Shown in pieces: positions 6,928 through 14,325 of a stretch of DNA of 21,834 nucleotides. The stretch is from an uncultured Collinsella sp. (GTDB lineage Bacteria > Actinomycetota > Coriobacteriia > Coriobacteriales > Coriobacteriaceae). The stretch is taken from the NCBI GenBank assembly GCA_900755005.1, contig CAAEEX010000124.1:1-21834 (forward strand). Reading direction: 5' to 3'. A model generated the notes under the pieces. The model ran no database searches. It saw nothing but the letters and a program-made list of their open reading frames with translations, and had not been told where the DNA came from. A program made the position numbers and the translations under genes. Each line of letters begins with the position of its first letter. Positions within the stretch are counted from its first letter, which is position 1.

Positions 6928-8430
6928 CTAGTCCTGGGCCTTGATGCTCGGCAGGAGAATCTGGGCGAGGTAGTCGGTCTCGAGTTTGGTCGCGGCGTCT
7001 GCCTTGCCGTCTTTGCCGACCAGTACGTTCTTGATCTGGCTATAGGTGTAGCGGTTGCCGGTCGTGAGCTCGACAAGCTCAATCGCCGTATCCATGGGGT
7101 AGGTTGACACGGGATTCTGCGTCCGTCCGTTGATGGTCTGGGGCACCACGTACGGATAGACGGGGCCGCTGGCGTAGACGGTATAACCGTTGCCTAGATT
7201 GGCCGCACCCAAAACCGTATCGCCCTCATCGGGCGTAAAGCTCTCGCCCTCGCGCACCGCGACGAGCGTCACAATCGGCGTATCGCTGTCGCCGGCAAGA
7301 TAGATGCATAGCGTGCTGCCATTTTGCCAAGTCTCGACCTTGCCGTACCACTCGACGGGGATATCGAGCTGGTAGAGGTCGGTTGCCTTGTGACGGGCGT
7401 CGGCATCACGGGCCGCCTGTGCCTTTTGCGCGCTCACGGCATTGACGGCGGCGTCGCGCCGCGCGGTTGCCGCCTGCTGGAGCACCTTGGCGGTGGCGGC
7501 GGAGCTCGCGCCTCCCTCCTCGGCATATTTGGCGGCGGCATCGATCTGGTCGTCGGTTACCGTGTCGGCCGAAGGCACCTTGAGCTTAAAGGCGGCCTGG
7601 CTGTTTAGGTCCTGTCCGTCGCTCTTGATCGTGACCTGCGCCTTGGTGGTCGGGACGGTATAGATGGTGCCGTCGGCCGCGATGGGGGAGGCGGCAATGG
7701 AGAGCGTGTAGTCACCGGGTAGCAGTTTGATGCCACGGCCGTGCTCGTCAACATAGAGTGTTTCGCTTACGGAGGAGCCGTCAGAATCCTGGCCGCTCAC
7801 CTGTACGGGAATCTTGGAGCCGGTGGAACAGTCGAGCCCCGCGGCATATACACCAATCTGCACCGACATCATCGTGTGGGCATTGGCGGCGGCGATGGCA
7901 GCCTGCTCTTGCCGGTATCCGTTCCAGGCTGCGTAGCCTGCGCCGCCGGCGACGAGCGCAACGGCCACAGCGCCGGCGACCATTAGATTGCGGCGCTTGG
8001 GCGACATCTTGCGATGGCGGACCTCGGCCTCATGTGCCGAAGGAACGGACGGTAGAGGAATATCGCCCATGGCGATGGTCTCGTCCACGGCAGGCGCGGA
8101 GCCTAAGCCAGGGAGCTCGCGGGTCAGCGAATCTTCGGCCGGCAAGCTGTCGAGCAAGATGGTTTCTTCGCTCGTGTCGGATTCGGGCTGGTCGTCGGCC
8201 CCGCATTCGGATTCCTGGTGCCCCGCTTCGTCTTCGGTGGGCGCGGCGCCATCGTCTTTTGCATCCTGATCATCGGGCTGCGCCTCGATTTCCGGCTCAT
8301 CCTGCACATCAACGCTCGAATCGTCAAACGCAATCTCGGCCAGCGCGATCTGGTCTAGGCTCTCCAGGGCCTCGGCGCATGCTTCTGCATCTTGGGCCGC
8401 ATCCTCTTGGCCCATCGTCTCATCTTTCAT
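6928..8430 (-). CDS. Single-pass membrane protein with acidic cytoplasmic tail, unknown function
   Basis: A 500-residue protein of unknown family. Residues 1-140 are strongly acidic and probably disordered. They carry two similar motifs, SEETILLDSLP (88-98) and DETIAMGDIP (116-125). A basic patch (HRKMSPKRRN, 139-148) precedes one transmembrane helix (about 149-168), giving an N-in topology. The outer part contains a beta-rich segment (YVDEHGRGIKLLPGDYTLSI), an Ala-rich helical stretch and a C-terminal domain ending in LAQILLPSIKAQD. I chose ATG 8430 because GGGGGGAT lies directly upstream; the ATG at 8451 has no such site. The Glu-Thr-Ile motifs resemble phospho-threonine sites read by FHA domains in actinobacteria, which would fit a substrate of a PknB-type kinase. 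That link is inference only. Confidence 0.7.
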   Translation of the reverse strand: MKDETMGQEDAAQDAEACAEALESLDQIALAEIAFDDSSVDVQDEPEIEAQPDDQDAKDDGAAPTEDEAGHQESECGADDQPESDTSEETILLDSLPAEDSLTRELPGLGSAPAVDETIAMGDIPLPSVPSAHEAEVRHRKMSPKRRNLMVAGAVAVALVAGGAGYAAWNGYRQEQAAIAAANAHTMMSVQIGVYAAGLDCSTGSKIPVQVSGQDSDGSSVSETLYVDEHGRGIKLLPGDYTLSIAASPIAADGTIYTVPTTKAQVTIKSDGQDLNSQAAFKLKVPSADTVTDDQIDAAAKYAEEGGASSAATAKVLQQAATARRDAAVNAVSAQKAQAARDADARHKATDLYQLDIPVEWYGKVETWQNGSTLCIYLAGDSDTPIVTLVAVREGESFTPDEGDTVLGAANLGNGYTVYASGPVYPYVVPQTINGRTQNPVSTYPMDTAIELVELTTGNRYTYSQIKNVLVGKDGKADAATKLETDYLAQILLPSIKAQD

Positions 8431-8559
8431 ATATCCCCCCAAGCTCGACATCGGGACAACACTGTACCCAAAAACGGGGCTCCATAGAGCCGCCGCATGA
8501 TTTGAAATCCGATTTTATATATGCGCGTGTTTTTGAATAGATGAATAGAGGCGCAACGA

Positions 8560-8601
8560 CAAAAAGCCCCCGGAAAGCGAGCGAAACGCTTTTCGGGGGC
8601 T
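8560..8601 (-). terminator. Terminator of the DUF5692/tetR transcript
   Basis: Read on the minus strand, AGCCCCCGAAAAGCG pairs with CGCTTTCCGGGGGCT (15 bp, one wobble, 7-nt loop) and is followed by TTTTG. It lies 69 nt past the stop of the DUF5692-type gene and separates it from the next minus-strand gene. Confidence 0.88.
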
Positions 8602-8669
8602 CTGCGAGACATTGGATTGAAAGGCCTGGTGAGCGGGCCTATGCCCAAGTGCCAACAGCGGCCAACATG

Positions 8670-9677
8670 TTACTCGGCGTGCGCGTAATCAACCTTGGCA
8701 CGGCGAGCGGTGGCCTTCTCCCAATCGCTGGTGCCCTCAAAGACATCCTGCTTGTAGGGATTGCGGCCGAGCTTCTTGGCGCGGTAGGCGATGTAGATGA
8801 TCGCGGCGACGTTGGCGACCAGTGCGGCGATCGAGACCGCGGTAGCGGCGCCGGGGTCGAGCGTGGAGTGGGTCACAAAGATGGACTCCTCCTGGAAGTA
8901 CGGGAACACCTGGGCAAACATGCACCAAATGGCCAGCGTAAAGGCGCGGTTCTGGATCCAGCCGCCCTTGTTCCAGATAAAGGCGGCGACGGTGGGCGCC
9001 AGCAGCAGCGCAAAGCCGCAGAACCAGGAGTGGGTGGGCAGGCAGTTGTAGGTGTAGCAGAAGTTCCAGATGTCGTAGGCGATGATGTAGACCCAGGTCA
9101 TGTCGGGCCACAGCATGTCGGTCTTGTTCTCGGAGGCGTAGACGCTCCACCAACCGGTCATGCAGAAGATGTTGATGATACCGGCGATGCCGTTGAACAC
9201 GTTGTTCCAGCCGGCCAACTGCGTAGCACCTTCGGAGGTGACCCAGGTGGACTCGCCCAGGACAAAGAAGTGATAGGCGCTCTCGAAGTCGGACACGACG
9301 GCGATCATGATGTTGATGGCGACGATCACAAACGGCCACGCGCGGAACCAGTGCGCCTTGCCGATCTTGCCCCACTGATACTTAATGGCGATGAAGCCCC
9401 AGCAACCGGCCAACGCCGCGTAGACCTTGGCGTAGTGGAACCAGCTGTTCTGGTACACATGGGTGGGGTTGGTGAGCGCCCACTCGGCGCCCTGCGAAAC
9501 GCCGACGGCGATGGCGACGCAGTAGATGGTCATGGCAAGCGGAGCCACGCCAAAGATGATGGCCGCGCCGAGCTTGGTGCGGCGGCCGACCTCGTTGAGC
9601 ACGATCAGGCCGATAAAGACCATGGCCCAGCCGGCCCAGTGGATAAGGGTATCGCTACCCCAAACATCGAACAGCAT
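8670..9677 (-). CDS. DUF5692-type polytopic membrane protein
   Basis: A 335-residue integral membrane protein. I match it to the DUF5692 family from memory, with moderate certainty; no function is known to me. About nine hydrophobic helices can be placed: 11-31, 36-60, 81-100, 112-131, 160-181, 192-213, 219-236, 246-262 and 277-299, followed by a basic/acidic tail. It is unusually rich in Trp, with many Trp and Cys near helix ends (FCMTGWW, WNFCYTYNC, HSWFCG, IWCMF). This is compatible with an electron-transfer or small-molecule-binding membrane component, but no haem or Fe-S motif is clear. The ribosome-binding site is AAGGAGAG, 5-6 nt before the ATG. It lies 63 nt downstream of tetR on the same strand, so the two are probably co-transcribed, and it faces the Fe-S flavoprotein across the shared regulatory region. 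Confidence 0.75.
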   Translation of the reverse strand: MLFDVWGSDTLIHWAGWAMVFIGLIVLNEVGRRTKLGAAIIFGVAPLAMTIYCVAIAVGVSQGAEWALTNPTHVYQNSWFHYAKVYAALAGCWGFIAIKYQWGKIGKAHWFRAWPFVIVAINIMIAVVSDFESAYHFFVLGESTWVTSEGATQLAGWNNVFNGIAGIINIFCMTGWWSVYASENKTDMLWPDMTWVYIIAYDIWNFCYTYNCLPTHSWFCGFALLLAPTVAAFIWNKGGWIQNRAFTLAIWCMFAQVFPYFQEESIFVTHSTLDPGAATAVSIAALVANVAAIIYIAYRAKKLGRNPYKQDVFEGTSDWEKATARRAKVDYAHAE

Positions 9678-9695
9678 GCTGCTCTCCTTTCACAC

Positions 9696-9723
9696 GCCCG
9701 CGGCCCCTCTTCTGATCGCGGGC
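9696..9723 (-). other. Hairpin between tetR and the DUF5692-type gene
   Basis: GCCCGCG and CGCGGGC form a perfect 7-bp stem with a 14-nt loop. It has no U-run, so it is more likely an mRNA-processing or stability element than a full terminator. It ends about 19 nt before the DUF5692-type start on the minus strand. Confidence 0.4.
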
Positions 9724-9740
9724 AGTTTGGCCAAATGTCG

Positions 9741-10403
9741 TCAGTTCTGGGGCTTACGCTCCGGATACTTGGCGGTATAGCCCTCGATGTGGAGTGTCGA
9801 GGCGATGATTTCCTTGACCGTCTCGTCGGGCACATCGGGGTGCGTGCGGATATACATCAACAACCCCATGATGAGGGTGTAGAACGTCTCGTAGACATGG
9901 TCGATGCGTAGCTCATGATGGGCGACAAAATCCACCACGGTGGTGTCGCAGATATACTGCGCCACGCGCTGGACCACGTTGTGCAAAAAGCCGCCGTAGA
10001 GCGCGCCGCTGCTCGAGGTGAGCGTGCTCGGCAGCTCGTGGCCGCTGGCGACCAGGCGCTTAAAGAGCGGGGCGACGGTGTCGAGCGCGCCCTCGATATC
10101 TCCGACGGTGCGGCCGGCATTCCACTGCTCGAGCTCGGAGATAAAGCCGTCGATCGCCTCGTCCATAACAGCGGTGACGGCGGCGTCCATATCGGCAAAG
10201 TAGTGGTAGAACAATGAACGCGTGCAGCCGGCTCGCTTGGTCACGGCCGATACCGATAGGTGGGACACGCCCAGCTCGGAGCTTACGGTACGTACGGCAT
10301 CGAGGATCTCGCGACGGCGTTCGTCGCCCGTCAGGCGCTTTGCCGCGCTATCGGATGCGGGAACGGCATCGACCACAGAGGTATCTGCTGTGTTGTTGCC
10401 CAT
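9741..10403 (-). CDS. TetR-family transcriptional regulator
   Basis: A 220-residue one-component regulator. The N-terminal DNA-binding domain is typical of TetR: GDERRREILDAV leads into a helix-turn-helix at about residues 49-76 (LSVSAVTKRAGCTRSLFYHYF), with the hallmark LFYHYF. The C-terminal half is an all-helical ligand/dimer domain I cannot assign to a ligand. A disordered stretch of about 25 residues precedes the domain. I chose ATG 10403 because AAAGGCGG lies 8 nt upstream; the alternative ATG at 10421 adds six residues (MKGGKN) with a weaker site. It is transcribed away from the Fe-S flavoprotein gene and is followed by the DUF5692-type gene. The two matching palindromes at 10463-10500 are its likely operators, so it probably represses both directions until a ligand binds. 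Confidence 0.93.
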   Translation of the reverse strand: MGNNTADTSVVDAVPASDSAAKRLTGDERRREILDAVRTVSSELGVSHLSVSAVTKRAGCTRSLFYHYFADMDAAVTAVMDEAIDGFISELEQWNAGRTVGDIEGALDTVAPLFKRLVASGHELPSTLTSSSGALYGGFLHNVVQRVAQYICDTTVVDFVAHHELRIDHVYETFYTLIMGLLMYIRTHPDVPDETVKEIIASTLHIEGYTAKYPERKPQN

Positions 10404-10452
10404 GTTTTTGCCGCCTTTCATCCTCTTTTGCCTGACCGTTCGCCTAACAGTC

Positions 10453-10481
10453 TTGAATATTGTTGACGGTTCGTCAATACT
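10453..10481 (+). promoter_or_regulatory. Candidate promoter of the Fe-S flavoprotein gene
   Basis: TTGAAT (10453-10458) and AATACT (10476-10481) are 17 bp apart, each matching 4 of 6 consensus bases. Operator 1 covers the spacer end and touches the -10, as expected for repression. The match is modest. Confidence 0.35.
10463..10477. promoter_or_regulatory. TetR operator 1
   Basis: TTGACGGTTCGTCAA is a perfect palindrome with 6-bp arms and a 3-bp centre. It sits between the divergent tetR and flavoprotein genes. Together with operator 2 it defines a site of the form TTGACR-N3-YGTCAA. Confidence 0.75.
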
Positions 10482-10485
10482 ATTT

Positions 10486-10500
10486 TTGACACAATGTCAA
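10486..10500. promoter_or_regulatory. TetR operator 2
   Basis: TTGACACAATGTCAA is a perfect palindrome of the same architecture as operator 1. Its centre is 23 bp away, about two helical turns, which would allow two dimers on nearly the same face. Confidence 0.75.
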
Positions 10501-10593
10501 CTAATGGCGGGTGAACGGCATGGGGCATGCCCGGCCTGCAAAAAAAGAGGGGCGCCGCGGTCTCGCCGGGCTGCGGCAAGAGAAGGGACAACC

Positions 10594-13371
10594 ATGATTC
10601 TCAACGGACCGGGGATTAGCTATACCGAGCCCGATATCGGCGCGGAGTTCGTGCCGCCGCTGCCGGAGCATCCGCGCGAGGCAATCGTCAAGTTGTGCGA
10701 GCACTGCACCAACCGTCTACTGCATCGCGATGAGCTGCTGGGCTACGAGTACTGGTCGTTTGCCGAGGCCGCAACTGACGAGCAGGCCGAAGTGCTCTGC
10801 AAGATGAAGATGCGCCGTCCCTATACGCTGCCCGAGATGGTCAAGCTCACCGGCATGCCCGAAGCCGATATCGAGAAGATGCTCGACGACATGAGCTACA
10901 CGGGTCTGCTCGAGTACAACTGGGAAAACCCCGAGCGCGCCAAGCAGTGGGTGCTGCCCATGCTGGTGCCGGGTTCCGCCGAGTTCCTCAACATGCGCGT
11001 GAGCCAGCTCGAGGAGCACCCGGTCTATGCCAAGTTCTTTGAGCAGGCGTCCAAGGGACCGCTGTCCAAGGCCACGCCGATGGTGCCGCCCGGAGGCGCC
11101 GGCATCGGCATGCACGTCATTCCGGTCGAGAAGGCCATCGACGCCGCGAGCACCTCGGTGCCGATCGAGCATATCGAGCACTGGCTCGACAAATACGATG
11201 GCAAATATGCCGCTAGCACCTGCAGCTGCCGCGCGAGCCGTCGCGTGATGGGTGAGGGCTGCGCCGACGACCCCGCCGACTGGTGCATTGCCGTGGGCGA
11301 TATGGCCGACTATGTGGTTGAGACCGACCGCGGCCATTACGTGACGCGCGACGAGGTCTACGACATCCTGCGCCAGGCCGAGGACAACGGCTTTGTGCAC
11401 CAGATCACCAATATCGACGGCGAGAACAAGATCTTCGCTATCTGCAACTGCAACGTCAACGTGTGTTATGCCCTGCGCACCTCTCAGCTGTTCAACACGC
11501 CCAACCTGTCGCGCTCGGCCTATGTCGCCAAGGTCGAGAAGGACAAGTGCGTTGCCTGCGGTCGCTGCGTTGAGGTGTGCCCGGCCGGCGCCGCCAAGCT
11601 CGGCCAGAAGCTCTGCAGCAAAAAGGCCGGCGGACAGGTGCCCGAGTATCCGCGCCAGGAGCTGCCCGACGCCACCAAATGGGATCACACCAAGTGGTCG
11701 CCCAACTACCGCAACGACAACCGTATCGAGACGCATGAGTCCGGCACCGCTCCCTGCAAGACGGTCTGCCCCGCGCACGTTGCCGTTCAGGGCTATTTGA
11801 AGCTCGCGGCTCAGGGTCGCTATGACGAGGCGCTGGCGCTCATCAAGCGTGAGAACCCGCTGCCCGCCATCTGCGGCCGCGTGTGCAACCGCCGCTGCGA
11901 GGATGCCTGCACTCGCGGCCGTGTGGACGCCGCCGTGGCTATCGACGAGGTCAAGAAGTTCATCGCCCAGCGCGATTTGGATGCCGCGACCCGCTACGTC
12001 CCGCCCGTGGTTACGCCGACGCGCGCTGGCGGCTTTGATCAGAAGATCGCCATCATCGGTGCCGGTCCGGCCGGCCTGTCCTGCGCTTTCTATCTGGCCG
12101 AGAAGGGCTACAAGCCCGTCGTGTTCGAGAAGAACGAGCGCCCGGGTGGCATGCTCACCTATGGCATTCCCAGCTTTAAGCTGCAGAAGGATGTTATCGA
12201 GGCCGAGGTCGAGATCATTCGCCTGATGGGTGCCGAGTTCCGCTATGGCGTGGAGGTCGGTCGTGATGTGACGCTCGACGAGCTGCGCGCGCAGGGCTTT
12301 AAGGCCTTTTACGTGGCCATCGGCTGCCAGGGCGGCCGCCTTGCCGGTATTCCGGGCGAGGATGCCGAGGACGTGACCGTGGCCGTCGACTTCCTTCGCG
12401 AGGTTAACAGCGGCAAGATCGATACCCTGTCCGGCCGCACCATTGTGGTGGGCGGCGGCAACGTGGCCATCGACGTTGCCCGCAACGCCTGCCGTTTGGG
12501 CTCTGAGCACGTTGAGATGTTCTGCCTGGAGAGCGAGGTCCAGATGCCCGCCAGCGAGGAGGAACGTCGCGAGGCCGTTGAGGACGGCGCTCACATCAGC
12601 TGCGGCTGGGGCCCCAAGGAGATTCACCTGGACGAGGCCGGTCGTGTGTGCGGTATCACCTTCAAGCGCTGCACGCGTGTCTTTGACGACGAGGGCCGTT
12701 TTGCGCCCGAGTACGACGAGAACGATCTGCGCCGTGTCGATGCCGACCGTGTCGTCATGTCGATTGGCCAGTCCATTGTGTGGGGCGACCTGCTAGCTGG
12801 CTCCAAGGTGGAGCTCGGCCGCGGCCAGGGTGCCCTTGCCGATCCCCAGACCTACCAGACCGCCGAGCCAGACATCTTTGTGGGCGGCGACGTCTACACC
12901 GGCCCCAGCTTTGCCATCGACGCTATCGCCGCCGGCCACGAGGCCGCGGTGTCCATCCATCGCTTTGTGCAGCCGGGCTCCACGCTCACCATCGGCCGCA
13001 ATCAGCGCCGCTACACCGCGCTCGACCGCGACGACGTTGTGCTCGAGAGCTACGACAACGCGAGCCGCGAGGTTGCGCATGTGGACCGCGAACGCGAGAA
13101 GGCTGCGCCGTTTAGCGAGTACGTCGAGACCTTTACCGAGGAGCAGGTGCGCGCCGAGACCGCCCGCTGCCTGGGCTGCGGCGCCTCGATCGTCGACCCC
13201 AACAAGTGTATCGGCTGCGGCCTGTGCACCACCAAGTGCGCGTTTGACGCTATCCATCTGGATCGCGACCGCCCCGAGTGCTCCACGATGGTCAAATACG
13301 AGCAAAAGCTTCCGAGCCTGGGCAAGTATGCTCTAAAGCGCGCCATCAAGATCAAGTTCGGTCGCAAGTAA
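10594..13371 (+). CDS. Fe-S/FAD oxidoreductase with GltD-like core
   Basis: A 925-residue cytosolic electron-transfer flavoprotein built from several modules. Residues 1-205 include a winged-helix-like segment (YTLPEMVKLTGMPEADIEKML). A Cys-rich domain follows (CSC at 210-212, CNC at 284-286, C291) and leads into a ferredoxin cluster, C319/C322/C325/C329. Next is a glutamate-synthase small-subunit-like part: Fe-S motifs around C388 (APCKTVCP) and ICGRVCNRRCEDAC, an FAD fold GAGPAGL (489-495) and an NAD(P)H fold GGGNVA (620-625). The C-terminus carries C859/C862 and a second ferredoxin motif C872/C875/C878/C882. It probably moves electrons between NAD(P)H and an unidentified acceptor. The ATG at 10594 has AGAAGGGAC upstream; the longer frame to 10222 runs through the operators and is rejected. 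The shared regulatory region links it to the TetR/DUF5692 pair. Confidence 0.9.
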   Translation: MILNGPGISYTEPDIGAEFVPPLPEHPREAIVKLCEHCTNRLLHRDELLGYEYWSFAEAATDEQAEVLCKMKMRRPYTLPEMVKLTGMPEADIEKMLDDMSYTGLLEYNWENPERAKQWVLPMLVPGSAEFLNMRVSQLEEHPVYAKFFEQASKGPLSKATPMVPPGGAGIGMHVIPVEKAIDAASTSVPIEHIEHWLDKYDGKYAASTCSCRASRRVMGEGCADDPADWCIAVGDMADYVVETDRGHYVTRDEVYDILRQAEDNGFVHQITNIDGENKIFAICNCNVNVCYALRTSQLFNTPNLSRSAYVAKVEKDKCVACGRCVEVCPAGAAKLGQKLCSKKAGGQVPEYPRQELPDATKWDHTKWSPNYRNDNRIETHESGTAPCKTVCPAHVAVQGYLKLAAQGRYDEALALIKRENPLPAICGRVCNRRCEDACTRGRVDAAVAIDEVKKFIAQRDLDAATRYVPPVVTPTRAGGFDQKIAIIGAGPAGLSCAFYLAEKGYKPVVFEKNERPGGMLTYGIPSFKLQKDVIEAEVEIIRLMGAEFRYGVEVGRDVTLDELRAQGFKAFYVAIGCQGGRLAGIPGEDAEDVTVAVDFLREVNSGKIDTLSGRTIVVGGGNVAIDVARNACRLGSEHVEMFCLESEVQMPASEEERREAVEDGAHISCGWGPKEIHLDEAGRVCGITFKRCTRVFDDEGRFAPEYDENDLRRVDADRVVMSIGQSIVWGDLLAGSKVELGRGQGALADPQTYQTAEPDIFVGGDVYTGPSFAIDAIAAGHEAAVSIHRFVQPGSTLTIGRNQRRYTALDRDDVVLESYDNASREVAHVDREREKAAPFSEYVETFTEEQVRAETARCLGCGASIVDPNKCIGCGLCTTKCAFDAIHLDRDRPECSTMVKYEQKLPSLGKYALKRAIKIKFGRK

Positions 13372-13378
13372 TGAGGTT

Positions 13379-13400
13379 CCGCCGTTCTAACGAACGGCGG
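13379..13400 (+). other. Hairpin after the flavoprotein gene
   Basis: CCGCCGTTC and GAACGGCGG form a perfect 9-bp stem with a TAAC loop, 7 nt after the stop. There is no T-run after it, so it may stabilise the mRNA end rather than terminate. The rest of the gap to 13559 shows no clear promoter. Confidence 0.55.
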
Positions 13401-13559
13401 CACTGCGCGGCGCCCAAGCACCCCATCTTGCCCCTCAACTTCGGCGCCGCGGGCAAAAGCCCAGCGGACGCCTTGTTTCGGGGCAACCTGGGGCACCTGG
13501 ATCGCCGCTCGCTGACGTTTGGCTGACATCGCATCAACCGTTGTTGAAAGGTTTCTACC

Positions 13560-13988
13560 TTGCATGAATTGGGAATCGTTTACCACATCATTCGCGATGT
13601 CGAGAATGTGGCGCGCGCTCATGGCGTGCGTCGCGTTTCGAGCGTGACGTTGCTACTGGGCGAGGTCTCGGGCGTCGTTCCCGACTTGCTGCTCGACGCT
13701 TGGCGCTGGGCAGCAGATAAAAAGCCTATCGCGCAGGGCGCGGAGCTTATCGTGGAGCCCGTCGAGGCCGTGACACATTGCGAGGCGTGCGGCTGCGACT
13801 ACGCGACGGTCGAGCACGGCAAGACCTGTCCCCATTGCGGTAGCGGCGAGACCTATTTGCTGCAGGGCCAAGAGGTAATGATCAAACAGATCGAGACTCC
13901 CGACGAGGACCCGGCAGACGCTGCTCCTGACGGCCTCTCCGACGCACCCGATGCCGTCGACGCCGCCAACCCACTCCACATCGCCTAA
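13560..13988 (+). CDS. hypA: HypA nickel metallochaperone, TTG start
   Basis: HypA delivers Ni(II), with HypB, into [NiFe]-hydrogenase. This 142-residue protein begins MHELGI, with the Ni-binding Met1-His2. It has the zinc site C74/C77 and C90/C93 (HCEACGCDY ... CPHCG), and the family signature SVTLLLGEVSGVVP. The start codon is TTG at 13560: only this codon places His at position 2, and GAAAGG lies 8 nt upstream. The nearby ATG at 13564 is out of frame. An acidic, Ala/Pro-rich tail of about 30 residues (DEDPADAAPDG...) extends past the usual family length of roughly 115-120. No other hyp or hydrogenase gene is in the window. It lies 188 nt downstream of the flavoprotein on the same strand, so a shared transcript is possible but not shown. 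Confidence 0.93.
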   Translation: MHELGIVYHIIRDVENVARAHGVRRVSSVTLLLGEVSGVVPDLLLDAWRWAADKKPIAQGAELIVEPVEAVTHCEACGCDYATVEHGKTCPHCGSGETYLLQGQEVMIKQIETPDEDPADAAPDGLSDAPDAVDAANPLHIA

Positions 13989-14325
13989 CATCCAATGACT
14001 GCATGGGCTAGAGTTCTAAACATATTTGCTTCGGTTAGTCAAGTCATGTCTGTTTAAACAAAATGGCGGCACGCAGGCGCATTGGGATCCACCTAAAAGC
14101 GGTTTTAACGAACAGTGCGCCTGTATATGTCTTTGGAAACAATCGGCAAATCACGTTTTATCAGGCAATGAGCTGTAAACCAGCAATGTAATCAACTTGT
14201 AACAAACTTAGACGTTTAAACAAATAATGCAACCTTTTGCGAATTTAGCTATAATTCCACAATCCAAACAGGTATACTCCATTCATGTCGTGTAGGAAAT
14301 ACGTAGACAAAAAGGAGGTTATGTG
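13989..14325 (+). promoter_or_regulatory. AT-rich regulatory gap ahead of the PTS operon
   Basis: This 337-nt gap has no credible gene and is much more AT-rich than its surroundings. It holds a hairpin (AGGCGCATTG at 14075-14084 with CAGTGCGCCT at 14113-14122, one mismatch), which could end the hypA transcript although no T-run follows. It also has two copies of GTTTAAACAAA (palindrome at 14052-14059 and 14214-14221), and a perfect -10 box TATAAT at 14250-14255 with no good -35. The missing -35 suggests dependence on an activator. Confidence 0.5.
14250..14255 (+). promoter_or_regulatory. -10 box of the PTS operon promoter
   Basis: TATAAT is a perfect -10, 71 nt before the EIIAB start, predicting a leader of about 60 nt. 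The bases where a -35 should be (ATGCAA around 14227-14232) are a poor match. The nearest upstream special sequence is the GTTTAAAC palindrome at 14214-14221. Confidence 0.5.

Noticed and set aside
10222..10593. N-terminal extension of the flavoprotein frame
   Set aside because: It would translate through both TetR operators and overlap tetR. The ATG at 10594 has a good ribosome-binding site and starts the recognisable protein.
10717..12627. 636-codon open frame opposite the flavoprotein gene
   Set aside because: Shadow frame; the plus-strand protein has multiple Fe-S and nucleotide-binding motifs.
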